Origin: Winogradskya consettensis
GTDB lineage: Bacteria > Actinomycetota > Actinomycetes > Mycobacteriales > Micromonosporaceae
Reading direction: 5' to 3'
Length of the DNA: 64,000 nucleotides
NCBI RefSeq assembly: GCF_018332715.1
Contig: NZ_BOQP01000027.1
Location: 186,001-250,000 of the forward strand
How positions within the stretch are numbered: the stretch's first letter is position 1; every line of letters starts with the position of its first letter. This document shows, one piece after another, positions 58,516-64,000 of the stretch. The notes under the pieces are model-generated. The model was not told the DNA's origin, searched no databases, and worked only from the letters and a program-made list of their open reading frames with translations. The translations under genes were made by a program, and so were the position numbers.

Positions 58516-59015
58516 CCGGGCGGGTACTGGTTGCGGGGCTTGCCCTGGTCCTGAGCGGATGCGGAAGTCCCGCGCCGGAGGATCCTCCCCATGCCTCGGA
58601 GTGGGACATCAACGCCATGGCCACCCCCTGCCGGCTCGTCACGCAGGATGAGGTCAGCCAGGTGACGGGGCGGACGGCCGCAGCGGGGGTCAGGCTGGCG
58701 ACCTGGCCACCGCTGTGCCAGTTCGTGCTCCAGCCGGGCGGGACGCTGGTGTATGTCGGCGACAACCCGCAGGCGACCGGCCGGCAGGAGTTCGACCAGC
58801 TTCGCAACAGCGGGCAGGCGACCGAACCGGTGACCGGCCTCGGCGACCGGGCGTACTGGGTCCCCGAGCTGACCACGCTGCACGTCATGATCGGCACGGC
58901 GCATCTGAAAGTGGTGTTCGCCGGTCCCGGCGTTCCCGCCGCCGGCGCCGCCCGCTCAGCCGCGGAAAAGCTGGCCGCGCCCGCCATCAGCCGGCTCGGT
59001 CAGCAGGGCGCGTAA
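58512..59015 (+). CDS. DUF3558-like lipoprotein
   Basis: 167 residues from GTG 58512, overlapping the DyP stop by 4 nt. Lipobox VLSGC (Cys17), then a domain with two Cys (TPCRLVTQDEV and PPLCQFVL), GLGDRAYWVPELTTLHVMIGTAHLKVVF and a final helix. This resembles the DUF3558/PknH-sensor-like group of actinobacterial lipoproteins, which bind unknown ligands at the cell surface. Coupling with the DyP gene suggests that it helps or senses the peroxidase. The last 60 nt overlap the convergent sigma factor gene. Confidence 0.75.
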   Translation: MTGRVLVAGLALVLSGCGSPAPEDPPHASEWDINAMATPCRLVTQDEVSQVTGRTAAAGVRLATWPPLCQFVLQPGGTLVYVGDNPQATGRQEFDQLRNSGQATEPVTGLGDRAYWVPELTTLHVMIGTAHLKVVFAGPGVPAAGAARSAAEKLAAPAISRLGQQGA

Positions 59016-59486
59016 CTGGGCCAGGCCCTTCGAGGTCTGGCTCTTCACGGTCCCCGGACTGATCCCCAGCGCCCGCGCCGTGTCCTCGGGGGTGAGGCCG
59101 GCGAGGTGGCGGAGAACGACGCAGGCGCGCTGCCCGGCCGGCAAGAGGAGTAGGGCAGCGCGCAGATCGACCACCGCTGCGACGTCGGGCCCATGATGGA
59201 ACCAGGCCACCATCGGGCCCAGCAGATTCTTGCGCTGCCGTTCCCGGGCGGTCCGATGGACCTGATCGGCGGCCATGTTGACGACTATCCTGCGGACATA
59301 GGCGAACGGGTGGGCGGCAGTCCGCACCCGCTCCCAATTCTCCCAGGCGGCACTCAGCGCCGCACCGGCAATGTCGTCTGCGTCGGCGCTGCTCCCGGTC
59401 AGCGAATGGGCGAGCCGCACTAGATCGCGATGCCAGCGACGGTAAAACGCGTCGAACGACAGGCAGTCGGGCCGCCCGTCGCTCAT
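58956..59486 (-). CDS. SigE-family RNA polymerase sigma factor (ECF)
   Basis: 176 residues from ATG 59486, with GGGAG 4 nt upstream. Region 2: FDAFYRRWHRDLVRLAHSL, SADADDIAGAALSAAWENW, HPFAYVRRIVVNMAADQVH. Region 4: LPAGQRACVVLRHLAGLTP, LGISPGTVKSQTSKGLAQL. It belongs to the SigE-type short sigma-70 factors that are numerous in Actinoplanes and Streptomyces and are usually followed by a membrane anti-sigma gene; none follows here. Its 3' end overlaps the 3' end of the lipoprotein gene by 60 nt, which may cause antisense interference. Confidence 0.9.
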   Translation of the reverse strand: MSDGRPDCLSFDAFYRRWHRDLVRLAHSLTGSSADADDIAGAALSAAWENWERVRTAAHPFAYVRRIVVNMAADQVHRTARERQRKNLLGPMVAWFHHGPDVAAVVDLRAALLLLPAGQRACVVLRHLAGLTPEDTARALGISPGTVKSQTSKGLAQLRALLTEPADGGRGQLFRG

Positions 59487-59956
59487 TCATTCTCCCGGCA
59501 TCACCTGTTTCCCGTCGCCGCCCGACGGATGCGCAAAAGGCTAAATAGCGGTGATCGGGGTGTCAAATATTTGCCAGAAAAAATGCGAGAGCGGCAGTCG
59601 CTCCGAAATATCTATTATTGGGTGAGACGTGGATCACGTCCTTATGAAATGCGCGCGATACAGCTTTCGGCAACCCGGCTGCGAGAGCCGGGTTGCCGGT
59701 GATCAGGGTCAGGATCAAGGTCTCCAGGGTGGGCGCGAAGCGGATGCGCAATGCCTTGAGGACCGCGGACTTGGCGAGGTGGCCGCGGCGGCGCAGCACC
59801 TGCCCCGCGAGGACCATTCACGGCACCTGCTGATGGCGAACCGGTACAACGCCGACCTGCTGCGGGACGGCGAGCTCTGGGTCATGCGGCATCTGGTGGT
59901 CGGCAACGTGTGGATCTCCGGAGATCCGGCCGTACTCAGCGGTGTCGGAGGAAGTT
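59487..59956. other. Gene-poor, AT-richer decay zone
   Basis: About 470 nt without an intact gene. 59530-59660 is AT-rich for this genome. From about 59829 a fragment of an NTF2-like protein is readable on the plus strand (listed separately). The rest shows no recognisable coding pattern; a short minus-strand frame (59563-59817) lacks a ribosome binding site and resembles nothing. Confidence 0.5.
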
Positions 59957-59964
59957 TTACTTGA
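59829..59964 (+). pseudogene. C-terminal fragment of a SnoaL/NTF2-like protein
   Basis: The frame gives MANRYNADLLRDGELWVMRH then LVVGNVWISGDPAVLSG before TGA at 59964. This matches the last strands of SnoaL_4-type proteins (xYxaxLxRdGxxWxxxxxxVxxxWxxGDPxVLxG). No N-terminal half or start is found upstream, so it is a remnant. Confidence 0.45.
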
Positions 59965-60167
59965 TCTCGTTGTTCCACATGCGCAGGACCGCGCATCGGC
60001 CCTCGTCGTCGAGGGTGACCACCCACAGGTCGTCGAAGGTGCCGAGCTCGCGGTAGGCGCCGACACCCTTCACGGCGAACGTGTCGCCGTTGATGGCGAG
60101 CAGCTCCCAGTCAAAGGTCCAGCCGCCCTGCTGCCCAGTCCGCTGCCTGCTTCTCGGTGATCTTCAT
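59957..60167 (-). pseudogene. NTF2/SnoaL-like gene, internally deleted and frameshifted
   Basis: An N-terminal MKITEKQAADWAAG starts at ATG 60167 but stops after a few codons. In another frame the C-terminal part is clear: TFDWELLAINGDTFAVKG, AYRELGTFDDLWVVTLDD and GRCAVLRMWNNEIK before TAA 59957. Typical relatives have 60-70 more residues between these parts. The distance from ATG to TAA (211 nt) is not a multiple of three, confirming a frameshift. A TCCTGGG/CCCAGGA palindrome lies upstream (60214), so this gene once belonged to the local regulon. Confidence 0.6.
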
Positions 60168-60213
60168 GCGATCAGCCTCGCGCTGATGCGGTGAACGGAG
60201 AAAGGTTGCCTCC

Positions 60214-60236
60214 TCCTGGGTGTGCGACGCCCAGGA
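60214..60236. promoter_or_regulatory. Operator site A: TCCTGGG-N9-CCCAGGA
   Basis: Arms TCCTGGG (60214-60220) and CCCAGGA (60230-60236); past one mismatch they extend to 12 bp. Lies 20 nt before the TetR ATG and 47 nt before the NTF2-like start. It shares the first 11 nt (TCCTGGGTGTG) and overall geometry with site B at 61736-61758. Confidence 0.65.
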
Positions 60237-60255
60237 AGAGGTCGGCCGAGGGGTT

Positions 60256-60837
60256 ATGCGACGGGGACGACCGGGTTGACGAACCGGCTCGCGGGAGCGG
60301 ATCCTCGAGGCCGCAGCCGACCTCTTCTACGGCAACGGCGTCAACGCGACCGGGCTCGCCGAGCTCGCCGAGGCGGCCCACGTCTCCAAGCGCACGCTCT
60401 ACCAGCACTTCCGCACCAAGGACGAGCTGGTCGAGGCCTGCCTGCGGCGTTTCCAGGACGACCAGGTCCTCGGCAACGAGCTGGCCCTCGAGCGCACCGA
60501 CCTGCCCCCGGTGGAACGGCTGCTGGCGCTGTTCGTGCCGCCGAACGGCGATCTCCCGCTGCGCGGCTGCCTGTTCAGCAACACCGCCGTCGAGATCGCG
60601 GACACCGAGCACCCGGTCCGGGTCTTCGTCGCGGACCACAAACGGGACTTCGCGGCCCGCGCCGCTGCGATCGCAGGCGACGCCGGCGCGGCCGACCCCA
60701 CGGCCCTGGCCGATCAGTTGGCCATCCTGTTCGACGGCGCGAGCGCCCGGGCGGCCGCTCTCAACGACATCGCACCGTACGCCCAGGCGCGCACCGCCGC
60801 GGCCACACTGATCACCCACGCGATCCCAAAGCCGTAG
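60256..60837 (+). pseudogene. TetR-family regulator with in-frame TGA at codon 8
   Basis: From ATG 60256 the frame reads MRRGRPG, then TGA (60277-60279), then continues without break as RTGSRERILEAAADLFYGNG, a perfect TetR N-terminus with the helix-turn-helix LAELAEAAHVSKRTLYQHF. The C-terminal part (VERLLALF, LRGCLFSNTAVEIADTEHPV, ADQLAILFDGASARAAAL) is intact up to TAG at 60837. No ATG, GTG or TTG lies between the TGA and the helix-turn-helix; the first later start (GTG 60511) would give only the ligand domain. A single change TGG or CGA to TGA explains it. It could be a fresh pseudogene, a sequencing error, or a readthrough case. The 3' end overlaps the SDR gene by 26 nt. Confidence 0.7.
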
Positions 60838-61672
60838 CCAGCCGTACGCGTTCCGCCCGTGAGACCGAGACGGGCCGGCCCGCACCGACCCCACCGTCGA
60901 CAGCGAGGTTGACGCCGGTGACGATGCCCGCCGCGTCCCCGGCCAGCCACAGCGCGGTCTGCGCGACGTCCTCGGCGCTGACCGGGCGCCGAACGGCCTG
61001 GTAATCGCCCATCATCAGGGGGAAGGCGCCGGCGAGCTGATCGGCGGTCCGGTCGGCGACGGCGGGGTCGAGCCCGGCGCCCTTGCCGAAGATGCCGGTC
61101 AGGACGACGCTCGGCGCGATGCTGTTCACGCGTACGCCACTCTCGCCCAGTTCGACCGCGGCGCACCGGGTCAGATGGATGATCGCCGCCTTGGCCGCCG
61201 AGTAGTCGAGCCCCGACCAGCCCGCCTCGGTGCCACTGACACTGGCCATGTTGATGATGCTGCCCGAGCCCTGCGGAACCATGACCCGGGCGGCGTACTT
61301 CATGCCCAGCAGCACGCCGTACAGATGAACGTCCATCACCTCCCGGAAAGCCGCGAGGTCGACATCGGCGACGTCGACCCAGTGCCCCGGGCCGCCGGCG
61401 TTGCTGACCATGACGTCGAGCCGGCCGTGCCGCTCGGTGGCGTACTCCACGAGGGCCCGGACATCCTCCTCGGCGGAGACATCGGCTCGCCGGAACGTGG
61501 CGGCGTCGCCGAGCTCGGCGGCAACCCGCATACCCTCGGCCTCCCGCCGCCCGGCGAGCACCACCTGCGCCCCCTCGCCGACGAAGAGCCGGGCAATACG
61601 CGCCCCGATACCGCTGGTGGCACCCGTGACGACAGCCACCTTGCCGGTCAATGAACCCACAGTGCTCCTCAT
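60812..61672 (-). CDS. SDR-family oxidoreductase
   Basis: 286 residues from ATG 61672. Classical SDR: nucleotide motif VTGATSGIGARIAR, LDVMVSNAGGPG, catalytic Ser in NMASVSGTEAG, YSAAK with Tyr and Lys, and VRVNSIAPSVVLTG. VVLAGRR after the second strand suggests NADP preference by its Arg pair. The C-terminus has a typical GIVTGVNLAVDGGVGAG. Substrate unknown. Upstream (61734-61760) stands the strongest copy of the TCCTGGG palindrome. The second SDR lies upstream in the same direction, with 104 nt between. Confidence 0.93.
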   Translation of the reverse strand: MRSTVGSLTGKVAVVTGATSGIGARIARLFVGEGAQVVLAGRREAEGMRVAAELGDAATFRRADVSAEEDVRALVEYATERHGRLDVMVSNAGGPGHWVDVADVDLAAFREVMDVHLYGVLLGMKYAARVMVPQGSGSIINMASVSGTEAGWSGLDYSAAKAAIIHLTRCAAVELGESGVRVNSIAPSVVLTGIFGKGAGLDPAVADRTADQLAGAFPLMMGDYQAVRRPVSAEDVAQTALWLAGDAAGIVTGVNLAVDGGVGAGRPVSVSRAERVRLATALGSRG

Positions 61673-61733
61673 GATCGACAGTGATCCGCAACGACGACTC
61701 TCGTGCCGGGCGGGAGGGCGAGCAAGGGTGTGT

Positions 61734-61760
61734 GGTCCTGGGTGTGGCGCACCCAGGACC
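61734..61760. promoter_or_regulatory. Operator site B: 11-bp perfect inverted repeat
   Basis: Arms GGTCCTGGGTG (61734-61744) and CACCCAGGACC (61750-61760) around TGGCG. It lies 62 nt before the SDR start at 61672 and 17 nt after the stop of the upstream SDR gene. It shares TCCTGGG-N9-CCCAGGA with site A. Confidence 0.75.
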
Positions 61761-61776
61761 AATCGGGATCGGGGAC

Positions 61777-62478
61777 CTACCAGGGGATGTCTCCCGTACG
61801 TCCGGAGAACGTCCCGGTCGGCGCGCCGGCACCCAGAGCGGCGAGTCGTACGATCGGCTCGGCGCCCTCCTGGACCGTCTGGGCGGCCTGGTTGTTCGTC
61901 AGGTCGGTCGCCGTGGGGCCGGGGTCGGCGGCGTTGACGCGGATGCCGGGCAGGCCCTTCGCGTACTGCACGGTCAGCATGGCGACCGCGGCCTTGGACG
62001 AGGCGTAGACGGGTACGGCCCACCGGTGCTCGAAGCGTTCCGGGTCGGTGACGATGCCGAACGAGCCGAGCCCGCTGCTGACGTTCACGATCGCGGCGCC
62101 GTCCGAGGCCCGCAGCAGAGGCAGGAACGCACTGGTCACGCGGACGATGCCGAAGACGTTGACGTCGTACACCCGACGCGTGTCCTCACCGGTCGCGTCC
62201 TGGGCGCCGGCCCATCCGTCGGTGACGCCGGCGTTGTTGATCAGAACGTCGAGCCGGTCCTCGTGCTTGGCGAGCAGGGCGGCGGCGTCGGCGACGGAGG
62301 CGTCGTCGGTGACGTCCATGACGAGCAGGTGTGCGCCTTCGCCGAGCCGGTCGGCGGCCGCGCGGCCCAGCTTCTCGTCGCGGGCGGTGATGTAGACCTT
62401 GTGACCCAGCTCGACGAGCTGGCGTGCCGTTTCGTAGCCGAGGCCTTTGTTGCCGCCGGTGATCAAGGTGACTGTCAT
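61777..62478 (-). CDS. SDR-family oxidoreductase
   Basis: 233 residues from ATG 62478. Motifs: TLITGGNKGLGYETARQL, VYITARDEK, VLINNAGVTDGW, VNVSSGLGSFG, YASSKAAVAML and VNAADPGPTATDLT. This type of short SDR, often annotated as carbonyl-reductase-like, is a frequent divergent neighbour of MmyB-like XRE regulators in actinomycetes, as here (102-nt shared promoter). Probably NADPH-dependent reduction of a carbonyl compound, under control of that regulator. Confidence 0.93.
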   Translation of the reverse strand: MTVTLITGGNKGLGYETARQLVELGHKVYITARDEKLGRAAADRLGEGAHLLVMDVTDDASVADAAALLAKHEDRLDVLINNAGVTDGWAGAQDATGEDTRRVYDVNVFGIVRVTSAFLPLLRASDGAAIVNVSSGLGSFGIVTDPERFEHRWAVPVYASSKAAVAMLTVQYAKGLPGIRVNAADPGPTATDLTNNQAAQTVQEGAEPIVRLAALGAGAPTGTFSGRTGDIPW

Positions 62479-62527
62479 GGGATCGACTCTCGGGGCGCGC
62501 CGCTGACGGAAGGTAAGCCCTGCTCAT

Positions 62528-62544
62528 CCTGGGTGCGCCAGGGA
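62528..62544. promoter_or_regulatory. Operator-like site C: TCCTGGGTGCGCCAGGGA
   Basis: In the divergent SDR/XRE promoter, 50 nt before the SDR start and 37 nt before the XRE start. It shares TCCTGGGTG with sites A and B, but the second arm is nearer (CCTGG-N5-CCAGG) and imperfect, so it may be a degenerate or variant site. Confidence 0.5.
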
Positions 62545-62568
62545 CAGCTTCAGCGACGGGGACGCCTC

Positions 62569-62574
62569 TACGCT
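62569..62574 (+). promoter_or_regulatory. -10 element TACGCT of leaderless XRE promoter
   Basis: TACGCT ends 6 nt before ATG 62581. The expected -35 region lies next to operator-like site C, compatible with autoregulation. Confidence 0.5.
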
Positions 62575-62580
62575 GGGTGG

Positions 62581-63453
62581 ATGGAGACAGCCAACGCGCT
62601 CGGGGAGTTTCTGCGAGCCCGGCGGGCCGCGGTCACGCCCGAGGACGTGGGGCTGGCGCCCGGCATCCGCCGCAGAGTCCCGGGCCTGCGCCGCGAGGAA
62701 CTGGCGCTGCTGGCCGGCATCAGCCCGGACTACTACCTGCGCCTCGAGCAGGGGCGGGACCGGCATCCGTCGCATCAGGTCGTGGCGGCGCTGGCCGTGG
62801 CGCTGCGGCTCGACGAGATCGCGACGGCGCACCTCCACGGGCTCTCGTCGCCGCCTCCGCGTCGTTCCGTGCGCCGCCGGGCGGAGAAGGTCCCGGCGGG
62901 GACCAGCCGGTTGGTTGCCGAGTTGCCGCTGCCGGCGTACGTGGTGGGTAGGTATTTTGATGTTCTGGCGGCCAACCCGATCGCGGGAGTGCTGTCGACC
63001 AGCTTCATGGTGGGCCGCAACATCGCGCGTCAGCTCTTCCTGGACCCGGCCGACCGCGCGCTCTACGTCGACTGGGAGCGCATCACCGCGGGAATGGTGG
63101 GTGGGCTGCGCTCCAGGACCGCCATGGATTCCGGCGATCCCCGCCTCGCCGAGCTGGTCGGTGAACTGTCGATCCGCAGCGAACGGTTCCGGTCGCTCTG
63201 GGCCCGCGCCGAGGTCTCCGACGGCCGCAACGGCATCAGCCACCTCGACCATCCCCAGGTCGGCGAGCTGCATCTGCTGCACGAGAAGCTCGACGTCGAC
63301 ACGAGCGGCACCATGCAACTCGTCATCCACCACGCCGCGCCGGACGCCGGTTCCGCCGAGGCGCTGGCCCTGCTCGGCACCCTCGCCGCCACCGCCGAGT
63401 CACCCGCGGCAGGATCGACCCGGGGACGCCGGGGTGCCGAGGGTCGCCAGTAG
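62581..63453 (+). CDS. MmyB-like XRE-family transcriptional regulator
   Basis: 290 residues from ATG 62581. N-terminal helix-turn-helix (about 8-75): LGEFLRARRAAVTPEDVGL, RRRVPGLRREELALLAGISP, DYYLRLEQGRDRHPS, the signature of the MmyB-like group. The C-terminal MmyB ligand-binding (PAS-like) domain (about 105-275) has LPAYVVGRYFDVLAANP, FLDPADRALYVDWE, RFRSLWARAEV and HPQVGELHLLHEKLDV. Such regulators bind a fatty-acid-like or other small ligand and control a divergent SDR gene. Nearby related palindromes at 60214, 61734 and 62528 suggest several targets. Confidence 0.93.
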   Translation: METANALGEFLRARRAAVTPEDVGLAPGIRRRVPGLRREELALLAGISPDYYLRLEQGRDRHPSHQVVAALAVALRLDEIATAHLHGLSSPPPRRSVRRRAEKVPAGTSRLVAELPLPAYVVGRYFDVLAANPIAGVLSTSFMVGRNIARQLFLDPADRALYVDWERITAGMVGGLRSRTAMDSGDPRLAELVGELSIRSERFRSLWARAEVSDGRNGISHLDHPQVGELHLLHEKLDVDTSGTMQLVIHHAAPDAGSAEALALLGTLAATAESPAAGSTRGRRGAEGRQ

Positions 63454-63508
63454 CGCCAGCGCGTCGGCACTCACCGATCTTTGACCCGACCCGTCCTGAC
63501 GGAGAATC

Positions 63509-63892
63509 ATGGACATGACCACTCAGCACATCACCCTCGGTGCGATCAACATGGAAGCCGAGAACCCCGTCGAACTCGCCGCGTTCTGGGGGACCGTCAC
63601 CTCCGCCGTTCCCTCGGTCGGCGGGGGTACGGTCTACCTGCCGCCGGCGGGCCCGGGAGGGTTCGCGATGTTCTTCCGGCCGATGGCAGGTCCCCGCCTC
63701 GAACGCCAGGCAGCGCACCTGGACCTGACGGTCCCCTGGGGTTCGCGGCAGGCCGAGGTCGACCGGCTCCTCAGCCTCGGCGCCACCTACAAGTGGGACG
63801 TGCTCGACGAGGTGCCGCACGTGCAGTGGACGACCCTGGCCGATCCCGAGGGCAACCTGTTCTGCGTGGCCGAGCACCCTCCGGCGTCCTGA
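63509..63892 (+). CDS. VOC-family (glyoxalase/bleomycin-resistance-like) protein
   Basis: 127 residues from ATG 63509. One VOC unit: HITLGAINMEAENPVELAAF at the start, VYLPPAGPGGFAMFF, AAHLDLTVPWGS and the final WTTLADPEGNLFCV, the usual glyoxalase-like_6 closing strand. The His and acidic positions that would bind metal are only partly kept, so it may be a binding or resistance protein rather than an enzyme. It follows the XRE gene by 55 nt in the same direction; a joint transcript is possible. A strong hairpin follows. Confidence 0.88.
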   Translation: MDMTTQHITLGAINMEAENPVELAAFWGTVTSAVPSVGGGTVYLPPAGPGGFAMFFRPMAGPRLERQAAHLDLTVPWGSRQAEVDRLLSLGATYKWDVLDEVPHVQWTTLADPEGNLFCVAEHPPAS

Positions 63893-63929
63893 GTGGAGTC
63901 GTCCGGCCGCAGATCGCATGAGCGTGCGG

Positions 63930-63968
63930 CCCGCACGGCTCAGGCCGCGATGACCTGAGCCGTGCGGG
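63930..63968. terminator. Strong terminator hairpin after VOC gene
   Basis: Perfect 15-bp arms CCCGCACGGCTCAGG (63930-63944) and CCTGAGCCGTGCGGG (63954-63968), loop of 9 nt, 38 nt after the stop. Further out, GCATGAGC (63916-63923) and GCTCATGC (63970-63977) extend the symmetry. Confidence 0.8.
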
Positions 63969-64000
63969 TGCTCATGCGGTGAGGGGTGGCACGCCGGGCA

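Noticed and set aside
59563..59817. 84-residue minus-strand ORF in the gene-poor zone
   Set aside because: No ribosome binding site or -10, no recognisable pattern, and it overlaps the NTF2-like decay region; not listed as a gene.
1..64000. tRNA, rRNA, CRISPR, insertion sequence, prophage or integrative element
   Set aside because: No cloverleaf-like or rRNA-like stretch, no regularly spaced repeats and no transposase, integrase or phage structural gene was seen on either strand.

Overview
The window is a GC-rich chromosomal stretch (long open frames on both strands, frequent GTG/TTG starts, many 4-nt ATGA/GTGA overlaps) from a filamentous actinobacterium. Gene content (secreted multimodular glycoside hydrolases, AfsR/SARP regulator, Fic protein, PF04672-type methyltransferase, DUF3500/HupE genes) fits a soil Micromonosporaceae such as Actinoplanes; that assignment is an inference from gene content, not from a marker gene. 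I saw no rRNA, tRNA, CRISPR array, integrase or insertion sequence.

Layout. 1-5646: the end of a sugar ABC import operon (binding protein, two CUT1 permeases) running straight into two GH43 enzymes, which reads as arabinan/arabino-oligosaccharide use. 5635-9261: a GAF-PAS histidine kinase and a NarL/DesK-type two-component pair, followed by a membrane alpha/beta hydrolase (9348-11348). 11349-16320: a GH10-CBM13-GH62 xylanase/arabinofuranosidase behind a well-formed promoter with GAAA/TTTC operators, a small Cys-His protein, a DM13 protein and a GH12 cellulase with a CebR-like box. 16476-20880: a sugar MFS transporter, a broken DICT-domain gene, a methyltransferase and a Fic protein whose promoter carries a 19-bp palindrome. 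21102-33026: GH16 with duplicated CBM13 modules, a secreted GH-A clan glycosidase, a 937-residue AfsR-like regulator and a 1685-residue secreted multidomain protein that shares N-terminal modules with the glycosidase.

33072-40584: a hypothetical gene and then the least understood unit of the window, an array of DUF3500 - HupE/UreJ_2 - DUF3500 - HupE/UreJ_2 - DUF3500. All five products look exported or membrane-bound, with conserved His motifs that suggest metal handling. 40682-45893: GH11-CBM2 xylanase with its own promoter and GAAACTTCC operators, then CHASE kinase, RsbW-like ATPase and PAS-GAF kinase. 45901-52042: DUF1501/DUF1800 pair and a HEAT-repeat glycosyltransferase coupled to a GT1 enzyme. 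52131-54111: SigK-like sigma factor, RskA-like anti-sigma factor and a fasciclin-domain protein, the same combination known from mycobacteria. 54246-59486: lysozyme-like protein, ferric-reductase-like flavocytochrome, DUF1996 protein, DyP peroxidase, lipoprotein and SigE-family sigma factor. 59487-62580: decayed NTF2/SnoaL-like fragments, a TetR gene with an in-frame stop, and two SDR genes; related TCCTGGG/CCCAGGA palindromes stand before these genes and next to an MmyB-like XRE regulator (62581-63453), suggesting one small regulon. A VOC protein and a strong hairpin close the window.

Together the polysaccharide genes form three xylan/glucan/arabinan modules under at least two recognisable operator types. 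Several regulatory and redox genes appear to be expressed from leaderless promoters (TAnnnT followed 6-7 nt later by the start codon). Gene boundaries given here use those promoter positions, Shine-Dalgarno sites, signal peptides and hairpins where they help decide.
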